Source: Marsupella aquatica (lineage: Eukaryota > Marchantiophyta). Taken from it: a DNA stretch of 64,000 bases. Made by a program: the position numbers and the translations under genes. Below are positions 23,461 to 34,053 of the stretch, one piece after another. Below the pieces are notes generated by a model. That model was not told the DNA's origin, did no database searches, and was given only the letters and a program-made list of their open reading frames with translations. The stretch covers positions 2,852,001 through 2,916,000 of the forward strand of contig OZ316891.1 in the NCBI GenBank assembly GCA_973895155.1, read 5' to 3'. The first letter of the stretch is position 1. Each line of letters opens with the position of its first letter.

Positions 23461-23994
23461 ATGCTGCCTCTTCCAGACCGTCAGGCCCTATGTAGGGTCC
23501 TCCTACGGGTTGCATCGTGCATGGCTACTGCTTGGGCTTACTTGTGTGGATTGGTAACCAGACAGAGTGTAGCTCCATCCGAGATAATGCCTGCAGACCT
23601 TGGATGTGTTGTGAATGCTGTGGTGAATGAGGATGCACAGTCGGAAGAGGACATTTACTTTTCAGCAGATGAGTTAGACAAGCACAATGCTGTAGGTGGT
23701 TCCTTGTTGCCTGATTTGGCAGATGATATAGTTCTTACACATGTCTGGCCGAGGGTTCTTGTGGTGTCTGGCGCACAAGATATCTGCAAATATAGACTAA
23801 TTAGTACCCAGTGGAGGGACTTGGTAGCAACATGTGCACCATGGAGGGCACTGCTGCCACTGCTTGTAGGCACGGATCGAAGACCACCATGGCATGAGCA
23901 GGGTTTAGACCTTGATGACTTAATGTACATGCCTGAGTACCTTAGGGCTGAGTGGCATCGACAACAGGATTGGTATCCGTATTTGATGTGGTAG
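23461..23994 (+). CDS. F-box-like protein carried inside CACTA-2
   Basis: A frame of 177 codons from ATG 23461. Residues about 80-130 read LPDLADDIVLTHVWPRVL followed by ICKYRLISTQWRDLV, the pattern of an F-box (LP-hydrophobic start, then R-x-V-(C/S)-x-x-W-R-x-L). F-box proteins recruit substrates to SCF ubiquitin ligases through SKP1. The N-terminal part is Leu/Ala-rich and Cys-containing, with no motif I recognise; the C-terminus is Trp-rich (EWHRQQDWYPYLMW). It has no substrate-binding repeats such as LRR or Kelch, which is unusual. The frame is intact. The family call rests on one short motif. Confidence 0.5.
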   Translation: MLPLPDRQALCRVLLRVASCMATAWAYLCGLVTRQSVAPSEIMPADLGCVVNAVVNEDAQSEEDIYFSADELDKHNAVGGSLLPDLADDIVLTHVWPRVLVVSGAQDICKYRLISTQWRDLVATCAPWRALLPLLVGTDRRPPWHEQGLDLDDLMYMPEYLRAEWHRQQDWYPYLMW

Positions 23995-24320
23995 TAAGAT
24001 GAGGACATCTCACACCGGTCTCGCACCTGGCACCTGTGTCTATGACTATACATGATTGGACTCTGATATGGTCATGGATGTACGTGCAGAGGCAGTACAT
24101 GTGAGGACAGCGGAGGAGTTGACACCCTCAAACATTTAGGAATTTTGTCTCATTCCCTTGAGAATAGGTACATGACTCAGGCACCTATATTTTTTGTTTT
24201 TTTGTTTTTTTGGAACGTTACGTATTTTGGCAAGTACAGTCGGGGGTGAAATCCTTAACAGGAAGTGTATTTTTCACTTGCATAATAAAATGACAGGGTG
24301 CTGAGTGCGTGTGTATAGTG
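23995..24320. other. Spacer upstream of TnpD
   Basis: No gene. It has a ttttttgtttttttgtttttt run near 24190 and probably contains the TnpD promoter. Confidence 0.4.
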
Positions 24321-27300
24321 ATGGCTCCAAGGTTGCCTCTTCACAACCCATTTAGGATTAGGCATCATGATTCTAAATTGTGGATGCGTGAACAAGCCCG
24401 GGCCGCCCAAGGTAGGAGTAGGAGGATGAGATGCCCATGCACACAGTGCCAAGGATTCAAGTCGTTGAGTTTGAACACTGTGCACCTTCACCTGCTGCGG
24501 CATGAAAGGCACCCTCGGTGGAGGGTTTGGAATGTACCAGCAGAAGAAGACTCCTCTGATGAAGAGTGGAGAGCTGACTTTGTGGATTCTAATACAGCTA
24601 GGCGTAGAGACTACGTAGAGCAGGACATAGACTGTGCAGAGGATGGTCCTGGGGTCCAACATGAGAACGTGGATGACCAAGATGGAGATGCAGAGGCAGT
24701 CACTGAGGACGGTGGGATGGATGTCCCAAGAATGGTTCAAGAGATTTTTGAAGACCTTGATGCTTTTTACGACACAGTGGAATCAGAAGAGGACAATGAA
24801 CCACAGCCACACATTGGCGACGGCCAAGCTCAACCTGACTTTGACATTGGGGAAGGTGCAACAAAGAGGGAGTGGGTGTTTGGGGGCCCAAAACACATCA
24901 AAGAAGCTTGCATTCCTATCTACGAGGGGTCGAACTGCTCCAAGCTGGGTTTTGTCGTGTTGTTGTTGAACATCTGTGGCAATCACAATGTTCCCAATAT
25001 ATTTGTGATAGAGTTGTTGACCTTCCTGCGCTGAAATGTGTTACCAGATGGTAATTCAATTCCAAAAAATATGTACGAGGCTAGGAAATTGATGTCTAAC
25101 CTTGGGCTGAACTATGTGTCTATTGACGCATGCCCTGATGGGTGTGTTCTCTTTCGCAAAGAGCATGCAGATAAATTGACATGCCCTCATTGTGGTAAGC
25201 ACAGGTACAAGAATGTAGGGAAATGTACACACCCTGCCAAGGTTCTTCGTCATTTTCCTCTCATTCCTAGACTACAACGTCTGTTTAGATGCCCTGCCAT
25301 TTCCAAGCTGATGACATGGACTCCTGATAACAAGAGCAGTGATGGCCTGCAGCGTCACATTGGAGATTCCAACCATTGGAAATTTGTTGATGAGAGGTGG
25401 CCACAGTTTGCTGTAGAGAAGCGGAACTTTCGATTTGGTCTATCACTGGATGGAGTAAACCCATTTGGAGACAAAAACAACCGTTATTCATGTTGGCCGG
25501 TTACGCTGCTAAATTACAACCTTCCCCCATGGATGACTACAAAGAGGTTTTTTGTCATGATGGTGCTGTTAATCCCTGGACCAGCTTCTGTGACCGAGCA
25601 ATTCATAGATATCATGTTGGCTCCAGCAGTGGAAGAGTGGAAGACTTTGTGGATAGAAGGGGTGTTAACCCATGATGTTCTGAAGGGGCTTCTTCGACCC
25701 AGCCCCTTTAGACTGCATGCAATTTGTTTGCTGGATATAGCAGATTACCCAGGCCATGGCATCATATCTGGACGAGTGACAAAGGGCTATGTGGGGTGCA
25801 CACCATGTGGGAAAAATGTGACAAGTGAGTGGTCGCATGCCCTGCACAATATGAAATTTCAGGGGCATAGAAGGTATCTGCCTGTTGATCATCCTTACAG
25901 GCACACACGGTCTCAAATTGCACACTTCAACAACAAAACAGAGCTTCGTGGCCCACCACAGAGGGTCACCAGAGAGCAAGTCCTGAGGTGGGCAGCCAGG
26001 AAGGCTGATTGGGACAAGAGAAGTGCCACTGATCGAGAACCTGAGGATCCAGTGGTGAAACACGGTGTGAAAAGACAGACCTTGATGGACTTGGAGTTGG
26101 AGTACTGGAGGGTAATGTACTTAGCCTCCAGCCCCTGTATGATTGCAATTTTAGATTGGAGCAATGGTGGATTGATGTTGGTTACAATCCTCTTATGTGG
26201 TTAATTAGTGTTTATGTTGTTGAATTCTTTGCTTTGTGGAGTGCAGGAATTCGAGCCCAGCAAACACAATGTGGACGTCATGCACATTGAGAAAAATATT
26301 TGTGAGAGCTTGCTGAAGTTCTTGTCGGGTGAGAAAGATACAGGAGCAGTTCGAGCTGATATGCAACAGAAGGGGATTCGCCCTCACCTTTGGTTGAAGC
26401 CCCATGCAAGCAATCCCAATGTACTTCTCAAGTTCCAAGCTCCCTATGTGTGCACACAGGATGAATGGAAGACATTCTTGTATAGATTGAGCTGTCTGAA
26501 AGTGCCCTCTGGCTATGCTGGTGCCTTCAAGAAGCATATTACAAAGAATAAACTTGGCAGTATGAAAACACATGACTACCATGTGTTGATGCAGCACATT
26601 CTGCCCCTATGCCTCAGAGGTCTCATGCAGAAACCAGTCCGTAATGTCATTCTTTGACTGTGCAATGTATTTCGCCGTATATGTGTGAAAGTGTGGGATC
26701 CCCAAGGATTGGAGCAGTTGAAGCAGGATGCTGCTTATGTCCTCTGTGACTTGGAGATATACTTCCCCCCTGCTTTCTTTGATGTTATGACTCATCTCCT
26801 AATCCATGTGGTAGAAGAGCTAGGGCAGTATGGGCCAGTCAGTACCAGATGGATGTACCCTATGGAGCGATACATGAAGTTGTTGAAAGGTCATGTGAGA
26901 ACATACTACAGGCCAGAGGCTTCCATGGCATTGGGGTACATTAAGGATGAGATGTTGGGATTCCTAACAGAGTACATGGCTGGGTCTGGTGAAGCTATGA
27001 CAAGAGTTTGGAAATCTGGTGAAGATGATGGAGTGAGTGGCGAGGTTGTTGAAGGTGTGGGACGTGCTGTTCAGCTGCCTGTTGCGATTCGAGACAAGGC
27101 TCATTCATATGTGCTGGCAAACACAGAGCCTATGCAACCATGGTGGAGGTGAGTGATTGAATTGACTTGCCTTTGTTGTGATGCTTCTTGTCTGTTCCAA
27201 GGGTGATCTTAGGTTGTCATGTGTTGTTTAGACCTAACTATGCCTGTACCTCATATTGCAGGGAATATGATATGCAAAAAGCTGCACACTCTGGGCAGCA

Positions 27301-28021
27301 GGATCCTTTCCCACAGTTCGAGCAGTGGATTCGGGTGACAATTCGAGAGCATAGTAGACATCACCCAGATATGGAGAAGGATTTGTATCTTCTATCTGTG
27401 CCACCACGATTGTCTATTCTGACCTACAAACGGATGAGAGCTTATGGAAATCATTATCGAGTGAGGGATGAGCAGGGTGACCATTGTGTATCATATGATT
27501 GTGGTTTGATTTCTGTGTTTGAGCAGAGAACCTCTAAAGAACAGAGGGGGTGGATGAAGATGGGTTACGTGGGGGAGTTGACCGACATTTGGGTGTTGAA
27601 TTATGGTAACACAAGTGTCCCAGTGATATTGATGAAGGGATCATGGGTGAAATCAGAGTGGCAGAGACCAAGGGCCACCATGAAGTGTGATCATGATGGG
27701 TTCTTGTTGGCCAATTTTAGGTCCAGAGTACCAGAATGGTCTGAGCCTTTTGTTTTCCCTAGCCAAGTTGAACAGGCTTTCTTTGCAGATGTGGAGGAGT
27801 CACATGGCTGGAGGGTGGTATGCCATAGCCAAGCACGGAACAGGCGGATGGATGGAAGTAAAGTAGAGTTCAGTTTGGATGACCATGCTGCATTCGAGCA
27901 TCCTAGTCATGAGACTGTACTTCCAACTCGGGCAGGGACTGACTACATCCCCTTAACATTGAGAGAGACATATGATGAACCTGGGCAAATGGAATATGAT
28001 GAGGTTGATGATTTGCAATAG
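24321..28021 (+). pseudogene. CACTA-2 TnpD (tnp2-type) transposase gene, three exons, two in-frame TGA codons
   Basis: Exons are 24321-26111, 26247-27148 and 27262-28021 (GT-AG, frame kept). The N-terminus carries a Transpos_assoc-like Cys segment (RCPCTQCQGF ... VHLHLLRH), then an acidic linker. Next comes the Transposase_21 catalytic region (YVSIDACPDGCVLFRKE, CPHCGKHRY, RFGLSLDGVNPFGD, YSCWPVTLLNYNLPPW, GCTPCGK). Exon 2 has HNVDVMHIEKNICESLL and the DUF4218-type block HLLIHVVEELGQYGPVSTRWMYPMER. Exon 3 is DUF4216. TGA codons at 25032-25034 and 26655-26657 interrupt otherwise continuous, conserved sequence, and in each case a single base change from an Arg codon would explain them. The gene is thus near-intact but disabled. 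TnpD is the transposase that cuts CACTA ends. Confidence 0.88.
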
Positions 28022-30280
28022 GCAACAGCTGGCGATTGGCAAGTATGAGGTTGAGGATGACTACTTGCACAGAGTCACATAACGGGAATTGCTGCCTAGA
28101 ATGATGTTTAGGATAGTTGGATATGCATGAAATTGATTGATACTTTGAATTTAGTGTGCTGATTCTTCCTGTTTGGTTGTGGGTGCTGTGTAGAAGCTAT
28201 GGGGGAAGAGGGTGATGACATGGAGACAGACATGGGGCTTGGAGAGTGGGGTGAAGAGTAAAGATTGGATATGGATGGAGACCCAGATGCAGGGGGCTCA
28301 CAGAAAAATGCACCTGTGCAAGATGCACAGGGCCCTCATCAAGTCCCAGGTAGGTGGGCAGTTAGAGAGAAATCACATAATCCATACCCTAGAAGGAGCC
28401 AGAGTTATTGGCAAGGGACGCCTGATAATTATGATGATGACTGTGATGGAGCAGAAGATGGATGGGATGAATATGAACACCCAGAGCGTGGTAGAGACGG
28501 GTACAGAGGGCAATGGAAAGGTGAGGAGGATGATTGGACAAGTAAGTGCCTTGTGCTAGTGATTTTGTGATGGTAGTAGAGATTTAGCTCAATATGCACT
28601 TATCTGATGTGTAGCTAGGGCAAAGAGTTTATCTTACAGGTCCATGAGTGTGGCATGTACCTGTTGGTATGCAGACTCTGATTGGGACAATCACGAAAAC
28701 AACAAAGGCCATCCACGTTCAGATAGGAGGCAATCATTCACAGGCGGGAGAAACGCCCCTAATTCATCAAGACAAAGCAATAGGACAGGTGGTCCAGAAC
28801 CATCTATGCGCCAAGGGAGAGGTAACTTGGTCATTGCAGAATTGCTCTGAAGTCCACTGTATATTTGGCAGCGGGATTTATGATTCATACTTACCTAATG
28901 TAAGTGATTGTAAATGGATCTTGTAAATGTGCAGGGACTCCAGGGAGGTTTGGACAATGCAATCCAGGCCGTGGGGGGAGATCAGGCCGTGGAGGGACCC
29001 CAGGCCGTGGGGGGACACCAGGCCGTGGAGGGACACCTAGTAGCGCTTCAGGGAGTACCAAGGCAGGAGACAGTAACAAATTTGGTAAAGTAGAAGTGAA
29101 TTCCGAAGGTTGGATAACTCCCACATGTGATGGTAAGAACCGTTGGCATTCTGACCTAAGAGGAGAAGTATTGCGTTGGTTAGATTTGAGCATTACAGAG
29201 TTTAGGAGTCAGAACAAAGCTGATTGGGCTGCTATCTGCAAGGACATTCTTGAATGGTGGGAGTATGTTGGTAATGATGGTAAGGGCCCAGTTGAAGATT
29301 GCATATCAGATTATGCAATGAGGATTTTGAAACAAGAGAGGCATAGGTTGAAAAGGATGTGGATAGACAATGGTTCTAACAGGAGAATGCCACCACCCCC
29401 ATCATTGGAACTGGATCAATGGACACGGTTAATCAAAGGGTTCATGTCGGAGGCTGCACAGAGCAAGAGTGAACTGATGTCAAATGCTCGAGGCAAAGTG
29501 AAACACCTTTCACAGGCTGGGAGAGGAAGTTATGCTCCAGTGAAAGAACAATTGGTAAGGCAGTGACATGCCTGATAGTAAGCCTCAAACTTATCATCTT
29601 GCTACCATTATTACATTTTCATTGACAATCAACACTTGGTTTCATTCATATGTATGTTGATGTGGACTGCAGAAGAAATTGATAGGTGAAGAACCATCAG
29701 CACAAGAAGTGAGAGAGGAGTTCATGAAACAAAGGAGTGAGGTGACAAGTGTAACTTCCAAACAGGTGATTATGTTGTAATTCTGTATGTTCTGTGACTA
29801 TTTGGCCTTGAGCATCAGAAAGAAATGTAGTAGGAAGTAAGCAACCAGTTCTTAGGGACAGTTATCTGAGATATGTAAGCTGTGTTATGACAGGGAACTG
29901 TTACAACTCTCACAGAGATGTGTGTGACGCCGCCGGTACGGCGGTTAATGAGTGATTCAGTCTAACTGCGCTCAGCACGCGCGTTAGGTGGGTCTTAGGC
30001 CGCTATTATTAGCCTAACGACAGTATTTAGGTAATCATTAGGGGTAGGACATCATTAGGCAATAAGGGGGACTTCAGGTTCGGGCTGGCGGCGGGTCGCT
30101 ATTCGCACACCCGGGTTATGAGCATGGAGGGGCCCCTCCCTCGGGTCCGTATAACGAACTTAAGGAAGCGGCCACTGACGCACGCTGACTCAGACCGGCG
30201 GAGTGGCCGGTACACCACAAGCGTGAGCAGTTCAACCTATGGGCGTCGAGGAGACGTCGGGGATCGACAAGCCCTCAAAG

Positions 30281-30287
30281 TATAAAA
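30281..30287 (+). promoter_or_regulatory. TATA box of 5' LTR
   Basis: tataaaa followed by gggg. Transcription would start about 30 bp downstream (near 30310), placing the LTR reading frame (ATG 30389) as first frame of the genomic RNA. The same box is at 40372-40378 in the 3' LTR. Confidence 0.7.
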
Positions 30288-30388
30288 GGGGAGCCAACCC
30301 TTTGTAGTGCACCAGTCCATCAGTCCGCGCGCCAGCTTCGACCCCAGCTCTCTCGTTCTCTCTAGGTCGCCACTACTATCTCCTCTGA

Positions 30389-33031
30389 ATGTCGCACACG
30401 ATCCTCTCCAGCTCGGCCATTCGATTCTGGACGCAGTTCCTATCTACCGGAAGGCACTTGGCCGATTCATTGAAACACGCCAACCCGCGCCGATACGAGA
30501 TCGAACGCGAATACGAGAGAGCCATCCGCCTAGCAGGACGACACCACTACGTCCTTAACTTTGACTACCCGTCTCAGAGCGAGCTTTACCGACCAGCTGA
30601 GGTATCTGGGTACTTCTTTGACGGAGACAAATATATCGGGTTCTGGGAAGCATTGCTTCGGCTTCCGGACGAGGTCTTCAATATCCCGGGTACAATCGAC
30701 CTGCAGCGACATCACTTTGACCACATCCCTGCCCAGGTTCGGGCAGTCATTAACGGCGAGTCCAATACCAACCGTTCGACAAGGGCGTCCGCACTCGCTT
30801 CGGAGAACTTCTACCAGCACCTACAGAGCTTCATGGGAACTCGGCCATCAACCAACATGACCAACTCAGCCGGACCCGTACCCGTACCCGTACCCGTGCC
30901 CATGCAACCTCAGCTTCAGCTTCAGCCTCAGCCGCAGCCTAGCCAAACCCCACCACCTATCACCCAGCCAACACAGGTACGCTCCGTCATCAACGCTGTG
31001 GATCTTAGCGATGACGACGAGGCTACCCCACCCTTGACCAGGTGGCCCAGAGGAACAAGCGCTCGGGGGGCCGACACTATATCGTCCCCACCCCCTGCTC
31101 TGACCCCAGGAGCGGCCCCAGCAGACAACATGGTGACCGTGGCCGCCCCGCGCCCGTTACCAACCGCAGTGGCACTCCCCAGGCCCGATCGGGAGGATGG
31201 GGAAGTATCACCTTCCCCGAGTCAGTCACGGGGAAAGAAGAGGAAGGAATCCGCCAGTGCATCCGGGTTACCGTTGGCCACGGTAGCCGTAGCCAAGGTA
31301 ACGATGCATCGCATGGGGGAAAACGTTCACAGCAACATCCTCCATCCCAAGCATGCGGTGTACCTGAAGACTCAGGGATTTGAGCACCTCGCCTCTCTCC
31401 CCTGGAACACTTGCAGGTACTACGGGGAGGACATGACAGAATTCGTCAAGAATTATGACGACGTACGTCAACAGACTCGGCTGCGGGGAAGGAATATGTC
31501 CCTCACAGAAGAACGGCTCAAGATGATCTTCGGGTTACCCGAAGGTGACCATCGAGTCGAATCACGGGCTCCCGGGGGCAAGGGGGCCAAGTACCAATCT
31601 TCAAGTTTTCCCTCAGAGGGATCAGTAGACAACGGGTTCGTGATGAGGACCTGCCTCATGCCCGAGATAGCTGAGCGGCTGGAGTTCCAGAGGTACGCTC
31701 TCCACATGATGGAACCCCGGGGGGAGATCTCCGCCGCCCAGGTCATCCAGGTCGAGAACTATCGACCTAGGAAGTGGGCGTCGTACTTCGCTAAGAAATT
31801 CCATGAAGAGATGAAGCGGCGAAGGAAGACGCTGTACATTGGCGGGAAGGCGTATTTCGCTAGCCACATCGAAATCATTCTTGAGTGGTACGCCCGGTTT
31901 GATCGACGAACCCTTCCCCGCATCAACGTTACAAAGCTGGTCCCAGCTAGGTGGGTTTTTCCGGCATTGGAGAGACGGCCCCAACCCGAGGCCCGAAGTC
32001 CAGTGGACACGCTAGCTTCACCCACCCCACCTCCACAAATAGCTGTAATCGTAACCGAGGAGGCGCCGGAGGGGTCGGTCGTCGCAACCGTTGATGCGAC
32101 CCAACTAGCCGGGCTAAGTACAGAAGTTGGTACGGCAGAGGTCTTACCCGAACCCGGGTCTCCCAAGGACCCGCCGGTGGCAATTCCGGAGAACCGGACA
32201 TCGCTGCAGGAGGATACTCCGGCCCCTTCCAACGTTATGTCCCCAGGGCTGGACGTCACTGCCCTGGCCCCTGCGCGTGTTGATGTCTGCCCGTGCCCAA
32301 ATCCGGACAGGCACAACTTGGACCACCCGGAACTCTTCGTACAGGGTACGTTTCTGAACGGGCTTCTGGGAGATTTCTCTCATCAAATTGCCCGGGATAC
32401 CGGGGAGTTCATGGCTCGGAAGGTAGCCTGTTTCTTCAATCAGGAGTTGGTTGCCGCCGTAAAGGCAGGGCGGGCCCAGTCGGAGGCCCTTCAGAGGATA
32501 GAGCGGTACCGGGTGGAGTCCGTGTACCTAAAGAACGAAGTGGCGGCTCAAGAGGCTGAGCTTCTGCAACTACAACCCAAGGTTGCAGCCGCCGATGAGT
32601 TGTTAGCAAAGGCGTACGCTCTTACCGCCCTAGCCGAACAGGCCAAAGCTAGGAACGAGGCCGAGATTACACGACTCCGGAACCAGATTGACAGTTTGAA
32701 GAAACAAGCTGTCACCTGGCAGAAAGACCTGGAGGAGGCCGAGGAGCGAGCCCAGCGGGACGCAACGGAGATAGCCACGCTGCAGGCCGAGATGGCGCGG
32801 CTCCAAACCGAGGCCGAGAAGCAGGACCAGCTGGCGAGTAAACTGGCGAGCGACGCCCAGCAGCTGGAGGAGGCATGTCAGGAGGCAGCAGAGGAGACGG
32901 ACGTGGCGAGGCGAGAGAACGAATCTCTGCTGGACCAGGTCCAGCTCCTCAAAGCGGACAATGACAGGCTTCGAAGGCAGCGGGATGGCCGTTCCCATTC
33001 GGGCGGCTCTGGCAAGCGTGCCAGGCATTAG
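30389..33031 (+). CDS. LTR-encoded protein, 880 residues, unknown function (5' LTR copy)
   Basis: A complete frame lies wholly inside the LTR. Residues 1-125 form an apparently folded N-terminus rich in aromatic and charged residues (AGRHHYVLNFDYPSQ, GYFFDGDKYIGFW). Residues about 160-275 are low-complexity Pro/Gln/Ala-rich with a VP repeat, followed by a basic GKKRK. Residues about 300-490 form a second folded region (MHRMGENVHSNILHPKHAVY, LTEERLKMIFGLPEGD, WASYFAKKFHEEM). After a second Pro-rich linker, residues about 635-690 include CPCPNPDRHNLDHPELF and GEFMARKVACFFNQEL. Residues about 690-865 are a long heptad-rich coiled coil ending in a basic tail. No RT, protease, envelope or F-box motif and no signal peptide or membrane segment is visible. 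The coiled coil suggests self-assembly. I recognise no family. Confidence 0.8.
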   Translation: MSHTILSSSAIRFWTQFLSTGRHLADSLKHANPRRYEIEREYERAIRLAGRHHYVLNFDYPSQSELYRPAEVSGYFFDGDKYIGFWEALLRLPDEVFNIPGTIDLQRHHFDHIPAQVRAVINGESNTNRSTRASALASENFYQHLQSFMGTRPSTNMTNSAGPVPVPVPVPMQPQLQLQPQPQPSQTPPPITQPTQVRSVINAVDLSDDDEATPPLTRWPRGTSARGADTISSPPPALTPGAAPADNMVTVAAPRPLPTAVALPRPDREDGEVSPSPSQSRGKKRKESASASGLPLATVAVAKVTMHRMGENVHSNILHPKHAVYLKTQGFEHLASLPWNTCRYYGEDMTEFVKNYDDVRQQTRLRGRNMSLTEERLKMIFGLPEGDHRVESRAPGGKGAKYQSSSFPSEGSVDNGFVMRTCLMPEIAERLEFQRYALHMMEPRGEISAAQVIQVENYRPRKWASYFAKKFHEEMKRRRKTLYIGGKAYFASHIEIILEWYARFDRRTLPRINVTKLVPARWVFPALERRPQPEARSPVDTLASPTPPPQIAVIVTEEAPEGSVVATVDATQLAGLSTEVGTAEVLPEPGSPKDPPVAIPENRTSLQEDTPAPSNVMSPGLDVTALAPARVDVCPCPNPDRHNLDHPELFVQGTFLNGLLGDFSHQIARDTGEFMARKVACFFNQELVAAVKAGRAQSEALQRIERYRVESVYLKNEVAAQEAELLQLQPKVAAADELLAKAYALTALAEQAKARNEAEITRLRNQIDSLKKQAVTWQKDLEEAEERAQRDATEIATLQAEMARLQTEAEKQDQLASKLASDAQQLEEACQEAAEETDVARRENESLLDQVQLLKADNDRLRRQRDGRSHSGGSGKRARH

Positions 33032-33417
33032 CGGCGGAGTAGGAATAGATTAGGATTAGGATTGGCTTAGTCAGGCTCTTGGGACAGGCACCTACCTTAG
33101 GTACGGCAGCGCTGCCCTGCTGTCCAGCCTGCGTAGATTAGGATCTTCTAATAAGACACAGCTGTTTTCCGGCCTGACTGTCAGCTTAGTTAGGACCTTG
33201 GTCAGCGAATCTTCGGCGGGAGGACACCCCGTTCCTCGGCTCTTAGTATTTAGTGCACCCCTCGGTAGAGGCAGGGGGGGTTTTTAGTTTCAGAGTCGGA
33301 CATCCGCGGGACATGCGGGGAGTCCCGACCTCTGGGAATGACAGAGTACCAAGGGGAGGGGGTAGGATTAAGCTTGCCGGGCGAGTGCGGAGCCGGGCTC
33401 CGTTGTAGTGTGCACCC

Positions 33418-33828
33418 TTGGCCTTGAACCTGTGCATTCCAGGGCTGTCGTGTCAACTAAGTGTACGCATATGTTCCCTTTGTAGTAAAAATCCTTTCCC
33501 ATCATTTTTCCTTCGTGTAAATCGAGATTGTATGCATGTGTGCGCATATGTGTGTGGGTTTCTCGTATATGGGTGGCAGCGCCGGGCCGAACGCACTACC
33601 CGAGACGTGCACAGGGTGCAGCCTGCGGGTAAGTGGTTGCGAGCACGGGTTGAGGACCTGTATCATCAAATCCGGATCGAAGGCGGACAGCACGAAGGCT
33701 TAGAAGCCCTTAAGCCGGGGTCGATCCTGCTATCGACTAGGGTACGTTCCGGCGGCGGAACACAAACCATACCTAGGAGGTGTCCGTATTTAGCAGTATG
33801 CGCACTTAGCGCTAGTTTACGAGAATAA
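33418..33828 (+). CDS. Small LTR reading frame of 136 codons, doubtful
   Basis: An open frame in the distal LTR, present at the same length in both LTRs (also 43502-43912) with only three residue differences. Such conservation is expected anyway because the LTRs are about 1% different. Composition (Cys, Arg, Ser) is unremarkable and no motif is recognisable. It is probably spurious or part of the leader RNA. Confidence 0.2.
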   Translation: MALNLCIPGLSCQLSVRICSLCSKNPFPSFFLRVNRDCMHVCAYVCGFLVYGWQRRAERTTRDVHRVQPAGKWLRARVEDLYHQIRIEGGQHEGLEALKPGSILLSTRVRSGGGTQTIPRRCPYLAVCALSASLRE

Positions 33829-33942
33829 GGTGCATTACGTGCTTCCCTTCCTGCCCGAACCCTCAGATTTACGAGGGATGTGCCCGTCTAAGTTGAAGTC
33901 TGAGTTAAGGCCGAAGCCTACGACGTGACATAGCCTTTGTTT

Positions 33943-33962
33943 TGGCGCTAGATGGAGGGGGC
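33943..33962 (+). other. Gypsy primer-binding site (candidate)
   Basis: tggcgctagatggagggggc begins 12 bases after the 5' LTR end. It starts with TGG as a tRNA 3'-CCA complement should, and resembles the tggcgcc-type sites of other plant gypsy elements. The tRNA was not identified. Confidence 0.5.
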
Positions 33963-34053
33963 ACTCTACATATCGTAGAGGGGAGACATGTGCGTATTCA
34001 CCTAGGCAGGATACATCAGGACGTGGTACTAACCATTGCATTTATATGAGTAA

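Larger units (their letters stand above)
29923..33930 (+). repeat. Gypsy 5' LTR
   Basis: Begins tgtgacgccgccgg and ends cctacgacgtgaca, with a TATA box 358 bp in. About two thirds of it is one long reading frame. It is unusually long for an LTR. It contains a ccgtac-type hexamer run (30877-30900), one copy longer than in the 3' LTR. Confidence 0.95.

Noticed and set aside
25032-26657. Reassigned TGA codon or programmed read-through in transposase genes
   Set aside because: TGA also ends several frames normally here (675 and 40046), and TAA stops break the BRCT and TnpA-like genes too. Mutation is simpler.
30530-33028. Long antisense open frames inside the gypsy LTR (for example 31759-32316 and 32630-33028 on the minus strand)
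   Set aside because: They lie opposite the 880-codon frame, whose composition (GC-rich, few stops) produces antisense openings. No motifs are present, and their presence in both LTRs simply follows from LTR identity.
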